Positions 43,247-51,011 of a stretch of 64,000 nt of DNA are shown here, piece by piece. This stretch comes from Bosea sp. (in: a-proteobacteria). Its GTDB lineage: Bacteria; Pseudomonadota; Alphaproteobacteria; Rhizobiales; Beijerinckiaceae. The first letter of the stretch is position 1. Every line of letters starts with the position of its first letter. The DNA is taken from the NCBI RefSeq assembly GCF_023953965.1, contig NZ_JAMLIX010000001.1, forward strand, positions 1 through 64,000, given 5' to 3'. Position numbers and translations under genes: made by a program. The notes below the pieces were generated by a model that worked only from the letters and a program-made list of their open reading frames with translations, was not told the DNA's origin and did not search any database.

Positions 43247-45769
43247 ATGCCTGCGCAGGGCCGCATCCGATCGGGACGCAGCAAGGCGGAGCGTCGCGCC
43301 GCGCTCATCGCCGGCTACCGCCCGCTGCCGGGCGTCTTCGACGAGTTCATCGACGGCGATGGGAACGTGCGCCCGCATTGGGAGCCCTTCCTCTCGGCCT
43401 GGTGCGCGCTCTCGCCCTCGGAGCTCACCCAGCGCTTCGGGCTTGCCGACCGGCATGTCCGCGACACCGGCGTCTCCTATCGCGTCCATGGCGATATCGA
43501 CGAGCGCGACCCCGGGGTCGGCGAGCGGGCCTGGCCGCTGTCGCATGTGCCGCTCGTCATCCCGGAAGCCGAATGGCGGGTGATCGCGGCGGGCGTCACC
43601 CAGCGCGCCGAGCTGCTCTCGACGCTGATCGACGATGTCTATGGGCCGGGCGAACTGGTCGCGGACGGCCTGCTGCCGGCGGCCGTCGTCACCGGCAGCC
43701 CGGATTATCTGCGCCCGCTGCACGGGATCAAGGGCGGCGGCGCGCTCCAGCTCTATGCCGCCGATCTCGGCCGCGGCCCGGACGGGCGCTGGTGGGTGCT
43801 GCAGGACCGGACGCAGGCGCCGTCGGGCACCGGCTATGCGCTGGAGAACCGGCTGGGGCTGGCGCGCGCCTTCCCCGACATGTTCCGCACGATGAACATT
43901 GAGCGGCTGGCCGCCTTCTTCCAGGGCTTCCGGGCCGGGCTCGTCGCGCGCTCGAAGCGCGTCGACCCGCGCATCTGCCTGCTGACGCCCGGCCCGCTCA
44001 ACGAGAGCTATTTCGAGCAGGCCTATCTCGCCCGCTATCTCGGCTTCCTCCTCGTCGAGGGCGGCGACCTCCTGATGAGCGAGGGCCGGGTGCATGTACG
44101 CACCATCGCCGGCCTGAAGCGCGCCGACGTGATCTGGCGGCGCATCGATGGCGATTTCGCCGACCCGCTCGAGCTCAACTCCCGATCGGCGCTCGGCGTC
44201 GCCGGGCTGGTCGAGGCGATCCGGCAGGGCCACGTCCATGTCGCCAACGGGCCCGGTTCCGGCGTCGTCGAGGCGCGCGCCCTGATGGGCTTCCTGCCGG
44301 CGGTGGCGCGGCAACTGCTCGGCAAGGACCTGATCCTGCCCAATATCGCGACCTGGTGGTGCGGCCAGCAGCAGGAGCGCGCGGCCGTGCTCGACCGGCT
44401 GGAGGAGATGAGCGTCGCGCCGGCCTTCCGCGGCACGGCCGACGGCCTCGACGATGCGCCGGTCCTCGCCGGCGAGCTGCCGCAGGCGGAGCGGGCGGCG
44501 CTGCGCGCCCGCATCGAGGCCCGCGGCATGGATTATGTCGGGCAGGAGGTGGTGCGGCTCTCGACCATGCCGGTCTTCCAGAACGGCCGGCTCGAGCCGC
44601 ATCCGATGACGCTGCGCGTCTTCGCCGCCGCGACGCCCGACGGCTGGAAGGTGATGCCCGGCGGCTTCTGCCGGATCTCCGACGAGCCCGACGCGCGCGC
44701 GGTCAGCATGCGCAACGGCGTGCGCTCCAGCGACGTCTGGGTCACCTCGACGGAGCCGGTGGCGCAGGTCAGCCTGCTGCCTACGCCCGACCGCATCAGC
44801 ATCCGCCGCGTCACCGGCACGCTGCCGAGCCGCGCCGCCGACAATCTGTTCTGGCTCGGGCGCTATCTGGAGCGCGGCGAGGCGATCCTGCGGCTGGTGC
44901 GCGCCCTGCTCGGCCGGCTGATCGACGCCGATCCGGCGCCGGGGCGCACCGAGACGGTGCGCCAGCTCGCGGGCATGCTGGTCGCCTGGGGCGCGGCACC
45001 GGGCGGGCAGCAACGCAGGGTGCCCGCGGCGCAAGCCTATGCCGCGCTCTACAGCCTCGACGATTACGGCTCGGCCGCCGCCGCGATCCGCGAGGCGCGG
45101 CGCACCGCTTCCGTCATCCGCGAGCGGCTCTCGGTCGATGCCTGGCGGCTGTTCGGCGATCTCCAGCGCCAACTCGATCCCGAGGACGGGCGCAAGCCGA
45201 GCGAGGGCGAGGCCTATGAGATCGCCGACCGGGCGCTGAAATCGCTCGCCGCCTTCTCCGGCCTCGGCCAGGAGAACATGGTGCGCGGCTCCGGCTGGCG
45301 CTTCCTCGACATCGGCCGGCGGCTGGAACGCGGCATCGCGACCTGCCGCTTCGCCCGGCAGTTCGCCGACGCCAACGCCTCGGGCGAGAGCCTCGACGCC
45401 CTGCTCGACCTGACCGATTCGCAGATCACCTACCGCTCGCGCTACCTCATCGGCGCGAGCCTCCAGCCGGTGCTGGACCTCGTCATGCTCGACCCCTACA
45501 ACCCGCGCTCGGTCGCCTTCCAGGTCGAGCGGCTCGATGCCGAGATCGCCGGCCTGCCGACGCTCGCCGACGACGGCATGCTGGAGGCGCCGCGCCGGCT
45601 GGTGCTCAGGCTTTCCGCCGATTGCCGGACGATGGAGGCAAGCCGCCTCGACCGCGCCAGCATCCTCCTGTTCGAGCAATTGCTGATGGGGCTCTCCGGC
45701 GCCATCGCCGATCGCTACTTCCTGCAGAACAGCGGCCCCGAAGGCTCGCGGATGACGAGCATCGCGTGA
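43247..45769 (+). CDS. circularly permuted ATP-grasp (type 2) fused to alpha-E (DUF403) domain
   Basis: In this 840-aa protein, residues 1-515 form the circularly permuted ATP-grasp module (GYRPLPGVFDEFID, RAELLSTLIDDVYGP, WWVLQDRTQAPSGTGYALENRL, ICLLTPGPLNESYFEQAYLARYLGFLLVEGGDL, KRADVIWRRIDGDFADPLEL, LPNIATWWCG). From about 522 the helical alpha-E domain begins (LPSRAADNLFWLGRYLERGEAILRLVRALLGR) and runs to the end. In many genomes these are two genes; here they are fused. ATP-grasp enzymes of this type are predicted peptide/amide ligases acting with transglutaminase-like proteins. It is 8 bp after the DUF2126 gene and overlaps the next start by 4 bp. Confidence 0.88.
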   Translation: MPAQGRIRSGRSKAERRAALIAGYRPLPGVFDEFIDGDGNVRPHWEPFLSAWCALSPSELTQRFGLADRHVRDTGVSYRVHGDIDERDPGVGERAWPLSHVPLVIPEAEWRVIAAGVTQRAELLSTLIDDVYGPGELVADGLLPAAVVTGSPDYLRPLHGIKGGGALQLYAADLGRGPDGRWWVLQDRTQAPSGTGYALENRLGLARAFPDMFRTMNIERLAAFFQGFRAGLVARSKRVDPRICLLTPGPLNESYFEQAYLARYLGFLLVEGGDLLMSEGRVHVRTIAGLKRADVIWRRIDGDFADPLELNSRSALGVAGLVEAIRQGHVHVANGPGSGVVEARALMGFLPAVARQLLGKDLILPNIATWWCGQQQERAAVLDRLEEMSVAPAFRGTADGLDDAPVLAGELPQAERAALRARIEARGMDYVGQEVVRLSTMPVFQNGRLEPHPMTLRVFAAATPDGWKVMPGGFCRISDEPDARAVSMRNGVRSSDVWVTSTEPVAQVSLLPTPDRISIRRVTGTLPSRAADNLFWLGRYLERGEAILRLVRALLGRLIDADPAPGRTETVRQLAGMLVAWGAAPGGQQRRVPAAQAYAALYSLDDYGSAAAAIREARRTASVIRERLSVDAWRLFGDLQRQLDPEDGRKPSEGEAYEIADRALKSLAAFSGLGQENMVRGSGWRFLDIGRRLERGIATCRFARQFADANASGESLDALLDLTDSQITYRSRYLIGASLQPVLDLVMLDPYNPRSVAFQVERLDAEIAGLPTLADDGMLEAPRRLVLRLSADCRTMEASRLDRASILLFEQLLMGLSGAIADRYFLQNSGPEGSRMTSIA

Positions 45770-46644
45770 TCTACGAGCTGCGCCACCTCACCACCTACGG
45801 CTACAGCCGGTCGGTGCCGTTCTCGCGCTGCATCCTGCGGCTCTTGCCGCGCGAGGGCGGCGGCCAGCGCGTGCGCAGGAGCGAACTTACGATCACGCCG
45901 CGCCCGGCCGAGCGCAGCGACGGCCTCTGCTTCTTCGGCAACCACATGACCACGATCACCATCGCCAGGCCCCATCGCGAGCTGAAGCTCGAGATGCGGG
46001 CGCGGATCGAGGTCGCGCGGGAGCCGCCGCCCCATGCCGGGCTGACCCGGAACTGGGAGGAGGTCGCCAGGCTCGCGCTCGCCTCCAGGAGTCTCGCGCC
46101 GGATTCACCCGCCCATCATCTCTATCCGAGCCGGCTCGTGCCGCATGTCCCGGCGGTGATCGGCTATGCGCGGGAGAGCTTCGGGGCCGCGCGCCCCGTC
46201 CTGGAGGCGGCCTGCGAGCTGATGGCCCGGATCCGGCGCGACTTCGTCTACGATCCGGAGGCGACGGAGGTCTCGACGCCGCTGGCCGACGCCTTTGCCC
46301 GGCGCCACGGCGTCTGCCAGGATTTCGCGCATATCATGATCGCGGGCCTCAGGGGCCTCGGGCTGCCGGCGGCCTATGTCTCCGGCTATATCCGCACCAT
46401 CCCGCCGCCGGGGCAGGAGCGGCTGGAAGGCGCCGATGCAAGCCACGCCTGGGCGATGCTGTGGTGCGGGCCGGAGACCGGCTGGATCGGGCTCGACCCG
46501 ACCAACGACCTGATCGTCGCGGACGATCACATCGTCACCGCCTTCGGCCGCGACTATGCCGATGTCGCCCCGCTCGACGGGGTGGTGGTCGGCCCCGGCA
46601 CGCAGAAGATCGGCATCGCGGTGGATGTGATCCCGGTGGGGTGA
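45766..46644 (+). CDS. transglutaminase family protein (third gene of the ATP-grasp operon)
   Basis: The GTG at 45766 overlaps the upstream stop (GTGA) and gives 292 aa. An N-terminal beta-rich region (IYELRHLTTYGYSRSVPFSRCILRLLPREG) precedes the papain-like transglutaminase core. The core triad is complete: C184 in HGVCQDFAHIMIAGLRGLGLPAAYVSGY, H227 in DASHAWAML and D244 in GLDPTND. Such proteins are thought to act as peptidases or amide transferases rather than classical cross-linkers. Coupling to the ATP-grasp/alpha-E gene implies a shared pathway. Confidence 0.9.
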   Translation: MIYELRHLTTYGYSRSVPFSRCILRLLPREGGGQRVRRSELTITPRPAERSDGLCFFGNHMTTITIARPHRELKLEMRARIEVAREPPPHAGLTRNWEEVARLALASRSLAPDSPAHHLYPSRLVPHVPAVIGYARESFGAARPVLEAACELMARIRRDFVYDPEATEVSTPLADAFARRHGVCQDFAHIMIAGLRGLGLPAAYVSGYIRTIPPPGQERLEGADASHAWAMLWCGPETGWIGLDPTNDLIVADDHIVTAFGRDYADVAPLDGVVVGPGTQKIGIAVDVIPVG

Positions 46645-46659
46645 GCAAACCGCCTCGCC

Positions 46660-46989
46660 TCACACGAGCGCCGCGCAGGCTTTCGCGCAGGCGCGGCAGG
46701 CGGCGACGCAGGGCTCCATGCCGTCGAGCCGCTCGCAATCGGCGGCGCAGGCCTTGCAGACCTCGACGCATTCGCGCGCCATGTGGCGGCCATGGATGGA
46801 ATCCATCAGCAGGAGATGCGCCGTCGTCCGGCAGATCTCGGCGCAGGCCAGCATCAGGGTGAGGTGGCCGCGCTCGGCATGGGCGCCGCCGACGGCGAGG
46901 CAATGCGTCGTCGCCATGCCGTGGCAGTGCTTGTAGCAGTCGAGCGCGAGGTCGGCTGCGGTGCGCGTCTTGGGATCGAGATGGTGCAT
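46660..46989 (-). CDS. Cys-rich four-helix-bundle copper-binding-type protein (Csp/DUF326)
   Basis: The ATG at 46989 (MHHLDPKTRTAADLALDCYKHCHGMATTHC) gives 109 aa with 13 cysteines spaced along four amphipathic helices (LACAEICRTTAHLLL, ARECVEVCKACAADCERL, EPCVAACRACAKACAAL). This is the layout of copper-storage protein Csp3/DUF326, which packs many Cu(I) ions inside the bundle. No signal peptide is present, so it is cytosolic like Csp3. An EcfG-like promoter with one mismatch lies 34 bp upstream. Copper binding is inferred from the Cys pattern. Confidence 0.85.
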   Translation of the reverse strand: MHHLDPKTRTAADLALDCYKHCHGMATTHCLAVGGAHAERGHLTLMLACAEICRTTAHLLLMDSIHGRHMARECVEVCKACAADCERLDGMEPCVAACRACAKACAALV

Positions 46990-47023
46990 GTCGCGGCTCC
47001 GGTCGGGAGGGGTTCTCCCGGTC

Positions 47024-47048
47024 AACCGCCGCGACGGCACCCTGTTCC
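47024..47048 (-). promoter_or_regulatory. EcfG-type promoter (Csp-like gene), one mismatch
   Basis: The minus strand reads GGAAC (47048-47044), 16-bp spacer, GGTT (47027-47024). It ends 34 bp before the ATG at 46989. The variant -10 is the same as at the PRC-barrel promoter. Confidence 0.5.
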
Positions 47049-47053
47049 GAGGG

Positions 47054-48499
47054 TCAGGCCAGCGTGTAGGCCGTCTTGACCGTGGTGTAGAACTCCTTGG
47101 CGTAGGCGCCCTGCTCGCGCGGGCCGTAGCTCGAGCCCTTCCGGCCGCCGAACGGCACGTGGTAGTCGACGCCCGCCGTCGGCAGGTTGACCATCACCAT
47201 GCCGGCCTCGCTGTTGCGCTTGAAATGCGTCGCATGCTTCAGCGAGGTCGTGCAGATGCCCGAGGACAGGCCGAACTCGGTGTCGTTGGCGATGCTGAGC
47301 GCCTCGTCGTAGTCCTTGACGCGGACGATGTTGGCGACCGGGCCGAAGACCTCCTCGCGCGAAATGCGCATGGCGTTGGTGGTCTCGGTGAACAGCGCCG
47401 GCTGGAGGTAGAAGCCGGGGGTGTCGCGCTTCAGCAGCTCGCCGCCGAAGGCCAGCTTGCCGCCCTCGTCCTTGGCGATCTGGATGTATTTCAGGTTCTG
47501 GTCGAGCTGGCTCTGGTCGACCACCGGGCCGATATGGGTGCCGGCCTTCAGCGCGTCGTCGACGATGAGTCCCTTCAGCCGCTCGATGCAGGCCTCGACG
47601 AAGCGGTCGTGGATGCCGGCCTGGACGATCAGGCGCGAGGAGGCGGTGCAGCGCTGGCCGGTCGAGAAGAAGGCGCCGTTGACCGCGCATTCGACCGCGA
47701 CCTTGAGGTCGGCGTCGTCGAGCACGACGAGCGGGTTCTTGCCGCCCATCTCGAGCTGGACCTTCTTCATCGGGCTCCCCGCGATGGCGGCGGCTGCGAC
47801 CTTGCGGCCGGTCGGGACCGAGCCGGTGAAGGAGATGGCAGCGACGTCCTTGTGCTCGAGCAGCGCCTGGCCGACGACCGAGCCGCGGCCCATGACGAGG
47901 TTGAGCGCACCCCTGGGCAGGCCGGCGCGCTGGAGGATGTCGACGAGCGCCCAGGCCGAGCCCGGCACCAGATCGGCCGGCTTGATCACGACGCAATTGC
48001 CCCAGGCGAGCGCGGGCGCGATCTTCCAGGCCGGGATCGCGATCGGGAAGTTCCAGGGCGTGATCATGCCGACGATGCCGACCGCCTCGCGGGTGATCTC
48101 GACGCCGACGCCGGGGCGCACCGAGGGGACGATCTCGCCGGAAAGACGCAAGGCTTCACCGGCGAAGAAGGCGAAGACCTGGCCGGCGCGGGCCGCCTCG
48201 CCGATGCCTTCGGCCAGCGTCTTGCCCTCCTCACGTGAGAGCAGGCGGCCGAGCTCGTCCTTGCGGGCGAGGATCTCGTCGGAGGCCTTCTTCAGGATGT
48301 CGTAGCGCTCCTGCGGGGTGGAGCGGCTCCAGGCCGGGAGGGCGGCCTTGGCGGCGGCGACCGCGTCGTTGAGGTCCGCGGCCGTCCCTTGCGCGTACTC
48401 GCCGACGACGTCGTCGGTGTTGGAGGGGTTGATGTTGCGGGAGGCGCTGGAGCCGCCCGTCCACTCGCCGGCGATCAGGTTCTTGAAGGGCGCGTTCAT
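47054..48499 (-). CDS. NAD(P)-dependent aldehyde dehydrogenase (KGSADH-like)
   Basis: The ATG at 48499 (MNAPFKNLIAGEWTGGSSASRNINPSNTDDVVGEY, AAGAGA upstream) gives 481 aa. ALDH hallmarks are ITPWNFPIAIPAWKIAPALAWGNCVVIKPA, ISFTGSVPTGRKVA, the catalytic glutamate in QLEMGGKNPLVVLDDADL, the nucleophilic cysteine in AFFSTGQRCTASSRL, and EEVFGPVANIVRV. The closest functional group by style is alpha-ketoglutaric-semialdehyde/2,5-dioxovalerate dehydrogenase, but succinate- and other semialdehyde dehydrogenases share these motifs. No pathway partner is adjacent. Confidence 0.88.
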   Translation of the reverse strand: MNAPFKNLIAGEWTGGSSASRNINPSNTDDVVGEYAQGTAADLNDAVAAAKAALPAWSRSTPQERYDILKKASDEILARKDELGRLLSREEGKTLAEGIGEAARAGQVFAFFAGEALRLSGEIVPSVRPGVGVEITREAVGIVGMITPWNFPIAIPAWKIAPALAWGNCVVIKPADLVPGSAWALVDILQRAGLPRGALNLVMGRGSVVGQALLEHKDVAAISFTGSVPTGRKVAAAAIAGSPMKKVQLEMGGKNPLVVLDDADLKVAVECAVNGAFFSTGQRCTASSRLIVQAGIHDRFVEACIERLKGLIVDDALKAGTHIGPVVDQSQLDQNLKYIQIAKDEGGKLAFGGELLKRDTPGFYLQPALFTETTNAMRISREEVFGPVANIVRVKDYDEALSIANDTEFGLSSGICTTSLKHATHFKRNSEAGMVMVNLPTAGVDYHVPFGGRKGSSYGPREQGAYAKEFYTTVKTAYTLA

Positions 48500-48575
48500 C
48501 TCTTCTCTCCGCGAAACAGGCTCGTGGAGGGTGTTAGCGCCTTTGCGCGGCAAGGCCAATGCCCCGGGCGGCAGA

Positions 48576-48728
48576 CTATTTTTCCTTGATCGACAGCCCG
48601 TTCTTGCCGACCGAGATCTCGACGCCGTCGGGCTGCTTCTTCTCCTGGTAGAGCGAGTAGCCCATCACGGCGAGAGCCGCGACGAGAACGAGGACGAGCA
48701 CGACCAGGAGGTTACGCGAAGCGAGCAT
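48576..48728 (-). CDS. 50-aa single-pass membrane protein, hypothetical
   Basis: The ATG at 48728 begins MLASRNLLVVLVLVLVAALAVMGYSLY, a single hydrophobic helix, followed by a short polar tail QEKKQPDGVEISVGKNGLSIKEK. The frame is open upstream, but only this part is credible. No domain is recognised. A perfect EcfG-type promoter lies 43 bp upstream. Small one-helix proteins of this kind recur in alphaproteobacterial stress regulons, so I infer a stress-induced inner-membrane protein of unknown role. Confidence 0.75.
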   Translation of the reverse strand: MLASRNLLVVLVLVLVAALAVMGYSLYQEKKQPDGVEISVGKNGLSIKEK

Positions 48729-48771
48729 GGATGATCCCCGATGAGGGCGGCAAGGCCGCGGCCCCCGTCCC

Positions 48772-48796
48772 AACGCGGGCCGCATCGCGATGTTCC
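48772..48796 (-). promoter_or_regulatory. EcfG-type general-stress promoter (50-aa membrane protein)
   Basis: The minus strand reads GGAAC (48796-48792), 16-bp spacer, CGTT (48775-48772), an exact match, 43 bp before the ATG at 48728. It is divergent from the perfect site at 48808-48832. Confidence 0.72.
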
Positions 48797-48807
48797 GCCA
48801 TGGCGCG

Positions 48808-48832
48808 GGAACGTTGCTTCCCGCGCGGCGTT
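48808..48832 (+). promoter_or_regulatory. EcfG-type general-stress promoter (PNPOx-fold gene)
   Basis: The plus strand reads GGAAC (48808-48812), 16-bp spacer, CGTT (48829-48832), an exact match, 68 bp before the ATG at 48901. Only 11 bp separate it from the opposite-facing site. Confidence 0.72.
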
Positions 48833-48900
48833 GCCATGGCGCACGGGCCGGTTTCCAGACGCAGCCGCGCATGAGATGATCGCACCGGCAGGAGGCCGCC

Positions 48901-49389
48901 ATGCCCGACACCGAACTGCAGGACCGCATCTGGGCCGCGCTCGCCGTCCACCCGGTCTGGATGGTTTCCTTCGTGGCCGAGGGCGGCATCCGGACGAGGC
49001 CGATGTCGGGCCATCTCGACCGCGAGCAGCATCGCCTGCTCTTCGTCACCCGCCGGCATACCGGCATCATCGGCGCGGCCCTGCGCTCGCCTTCCGTCTC
49101 AGTGGCGATCAGCCATGAGGACCGCAATTTCTACACCGCGATCTCCTGCACCGCCACCGAGATCCCGGACCGCGAGACGCTGCGGCGGATCTGGACGCCG
49201 ATGGCGGATGCCTGGTTCCCGAACGGTCCCGACGATCCGGATGCGGCGCTCATGGCGCTGACGCCGGTTTCCGCCGAAATCTGGGACGGGCCGTCGAGCA
49301 GCGTCGTCGTCGCCTTCAAGCTGGCGACGGCGAAGATCCTCGGCCGCACGCCCGATCTCGGCGTCAACGCCACCGTCGACATGCGCTGA
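48901..49389 (+). CDS. PNPOx-fold general stress protein
   Basis: This 162-aa protein has AGGAGG six bases before the ATG. The split-barrel flavin-binding fold of the pyridoxamine-5'-phosphate-oxidase superfamily is visible as WMVSFVAEGGIRTRPMSGHLDREQHRLLFVTRRHTGIIGALR-like strands and SVSVAISHEDRNFYTAISCTATEI. DRETLRRIWTPMADAWFPNGPDDPDAALMALTP follows, typical of the GSP26-type stress-protein subgroup. Such proteins bind FMN or FAD; the substrate is unknown. The perfect EcfG promoter fits its family name. Confidence 0.87.
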   Translation: MPDTELQDRIWAALAVHPVWMVSFVAEGGIRTRPMSGHLDREQHRLLFVTRRHTGIIGAALRSPSVSVAISHEDRNFYTAISCTATEIPDRETLRRIWTPMADAWFPNGPDDPDAALMALTPVSAEIWDGPSSSVVVAFKLATAKILGRTPDLGVNATVDMR

Positions 49390-49395
49390 AGCTCG

Positions 49396-50046
49396 TCAGG
49401 ACGGGTCGGAATCCGCCATCCAGCGGCCGAGCCAGGCCGTGGCGACGTTCGACCAGACCACTCCCAGGCACCAGCCGCCCAGCACGTCGGTCGGCCAATG
49501 CACGCCGAGATAGATCCGGCTCAAGCCGACGAGGCCGACCACGACCGCGGCCATGACGACGCAGAAGCGGGCGATGTCGGGCCGCCGCGAGGCGAGGCCG
49601 ACGAAGCCGGCGATGGTGAAGAGCGCCGCGGCGGAGAGGAAGGCATGCCCGCTGGGGAAGCTCGCGGTGAAGGTCAACGCGGCATGCCCGACGATATCGG
49701 GCCGCTCGCGGGCGATCGCCAGCTTCAGCCCCGTGCTCGCCAGGAAGGCGGCGACGAGGCTGACCACGAGCCAGATCGCGAGATGGCGGTAACCGGTGAG
49801 CCACAAGGCCAGCGTCGCCGCCGTCGCCATGAGGAACAGGACGACGAAGCTGCCGAGCGCCGTCATGTCGCGCACGGCCTCGTGCAGCCAGGCCGGCCCC
49901 AGCGGCACCGCCGGCGCGGCGGCATCGCGGAACAGCATGATCAGCCGGGTGTCGAGGGAGAAGGAGTATCCCGAGACAATCAGCAGGACGAGGCCGAGGA
50001 AGACCAGCGCGGCGACGACAGGAACCAGAAGGCGGGGCTGGAGCAA
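49396..50046 (-). CDS. PAP2-family membrane phosphatase
   Basis: This 216-aa polytopic protein (about six helices) has the three phosphatase motifs in order: KLAIARERPD (KxxxxxxRP), FPSGHAFL (PSGH) and SRIYLGVHWPTDVLGG (SRxxxxxHxxxD). It dephosphorylates lipid phosphates such as phosphatidate or undecaprenyl pyrophosphate on the periplasmic face. The start is a TTG at 50046 with GGAG 14 bases upstream; a later start is possible. The lipid kinase gene 34 bp upstream on the same strand suggests a shared lipid-turnover unit. Confidence 0.87.
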   Translation of the reverse strand: MLQPRLLVPVVAALVFLGLVLLIVSGYSFSLDTRLIMLFRDAAAPAVPLGPAWLHEAVRDMTALGSFVVLFLMATAATLALWLTGYRHLAIWLVVSLVAAFLASTGLKLAIARERPDIVGHAALTFTASFPSGHAFLSAAALFTIAGFVGLASRRPDIARFCVVMAAVVVGLVGLSRIYLGVHWPTDVLGGWCLGVVWSNVATAWLGRWMADSDPS

Positions 50047-50080
50047 GGAAGACGGTCTCCGGGACTAAATCGGGCAGAGC

Positions 50081-50989
50081 TTACCCCGCCGCAACCGGTC
50101 TCGCACGGGCCGCGATCACGCTCAACGCCCCGGGCAGGAGGCCGTAGCCGAGCGGCCCGGCCCTGCGCTCGACCTCGCCGTCGAAGGTGATGTGCCCGCG
50201 ATGCTTGTCGCGCCGCATCAGCGTCACCGCCTCGCCGGTGAAGGAGGTCAGGTTATGCGATTGGCGCCAACGCCCCGAGACCACCGAAAGCGCCGCCTTA
50301 GCCCGCGAATAGAGCCCGCCGGCATTCAGCACATGCACCTCGAAGACGCCGCCGTCGAGCCGGGGACGGCGCCAGTCGGCGCCCTCGAAGCAGTTGACGG
50401 TGACGAGCACGGCGTCCGCCTCGACATAGCGATGGTCGCCGCCGACCGTGATGTCGAGGAGGACCGGGCGGGTGAGCAGGATCGAACGCATCGCGGCGAC
50501 GCCGAAGGCGGTCGCGCGGCTGAAGGGGAAGCGCCGGCGCGCCTGTTCGCGCTCACGCGCCATCAGGCTGAAGAAACCCATGCCTGACAGCGAATGGAAC
50601 AGCCGGTCGCCGACCCGGCCGATATCCATCTCGACCGCCTCGCCACCGCAGAGCGCGACGGCCTGCTGCTCCAGCGTGCCGGTGAGGCCGAGATCGCGCC
50701 CCAGCACGTTCACCGTGCCCATCGGCAGGATGCCGACAGGGCGCCCGGCCCGGATCAGGACCGGCAGGGCGCCGTTGACGGTACCGTCGCCGCCGGCGAG
50801 GACCGGCACGGCCTGGTGATCGTCGATCGCGCGCGAGAGCGCGTCATCGATCTCGCGCGGCGGAACCAGATGCAGCCTGGCCTCGCAGCCCTGCGCGGCG
50901 AAGGCCGCCTTCAGCCGTGCCGCGAAGGTATCGGACCCGGCTTCCAGCACCGTTCCGGCGCGCGCGTTGGCGACGATGGTGTAGCGCAT
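50081..50989 (-). CDS. diacylglycerol/lipid kinase family protein
   Basis: This 302-aa soluble kinase has the DAGK catalytic domain: TIVANARAGTVLEAG at the N-terminus, nucleotide motif VLAGGDGTVNGALPVL (GGDGTVN at 66-72), and LPMGTVNVLGRDLGL. In the last the usual GTxNDFAR is modified, as in YegS-related kinases. The C-terminal beta sandwich includes GGVFEVHVLNAGGLYSRAKAAL. It phosphorylates diacylglycerol or another lipid at the membrane. It precedes the PAP2 gene, so kinase and phosphatase could act on one lipid pool. Confidence 0.88.
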   Translation of the reverse strand: MRYTIVANARAGTVLEAGSDTFAARLKAAFAAQGCEARLHLVPPREIDDALSRAIDDHQAVPVLAGGDGTVNGALPVLIRAGRPVGILPMGTVNVLGRDLGLTGTLEQQAVALCGGEAVEMDIGRVGDRLFHSLSGMGFFSLMAREREQARRRFPFSRATAFGVAAMRSILLTRPVLLDITVGGDHRYVEADAVLVTVNCFEGADWRRPRLDGGVFEVHVLNAGGLYSRAKAALSVVSGRWRQSHNLTSFTGEAVTLMRRDKHRGHITFDGEVERRAGPLGYGLLPGALSVIAARARPVAAG

Positions 50990-51011
50990 GGTGGCGATGC
51001 GGCAGGGCGCC

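Noticed and set aside
43148..45679. 843-aa minus-strand open frame opposite the ATP-grasp/alpha-E gene
   Set aside because: Shadow with no recognisable domain.
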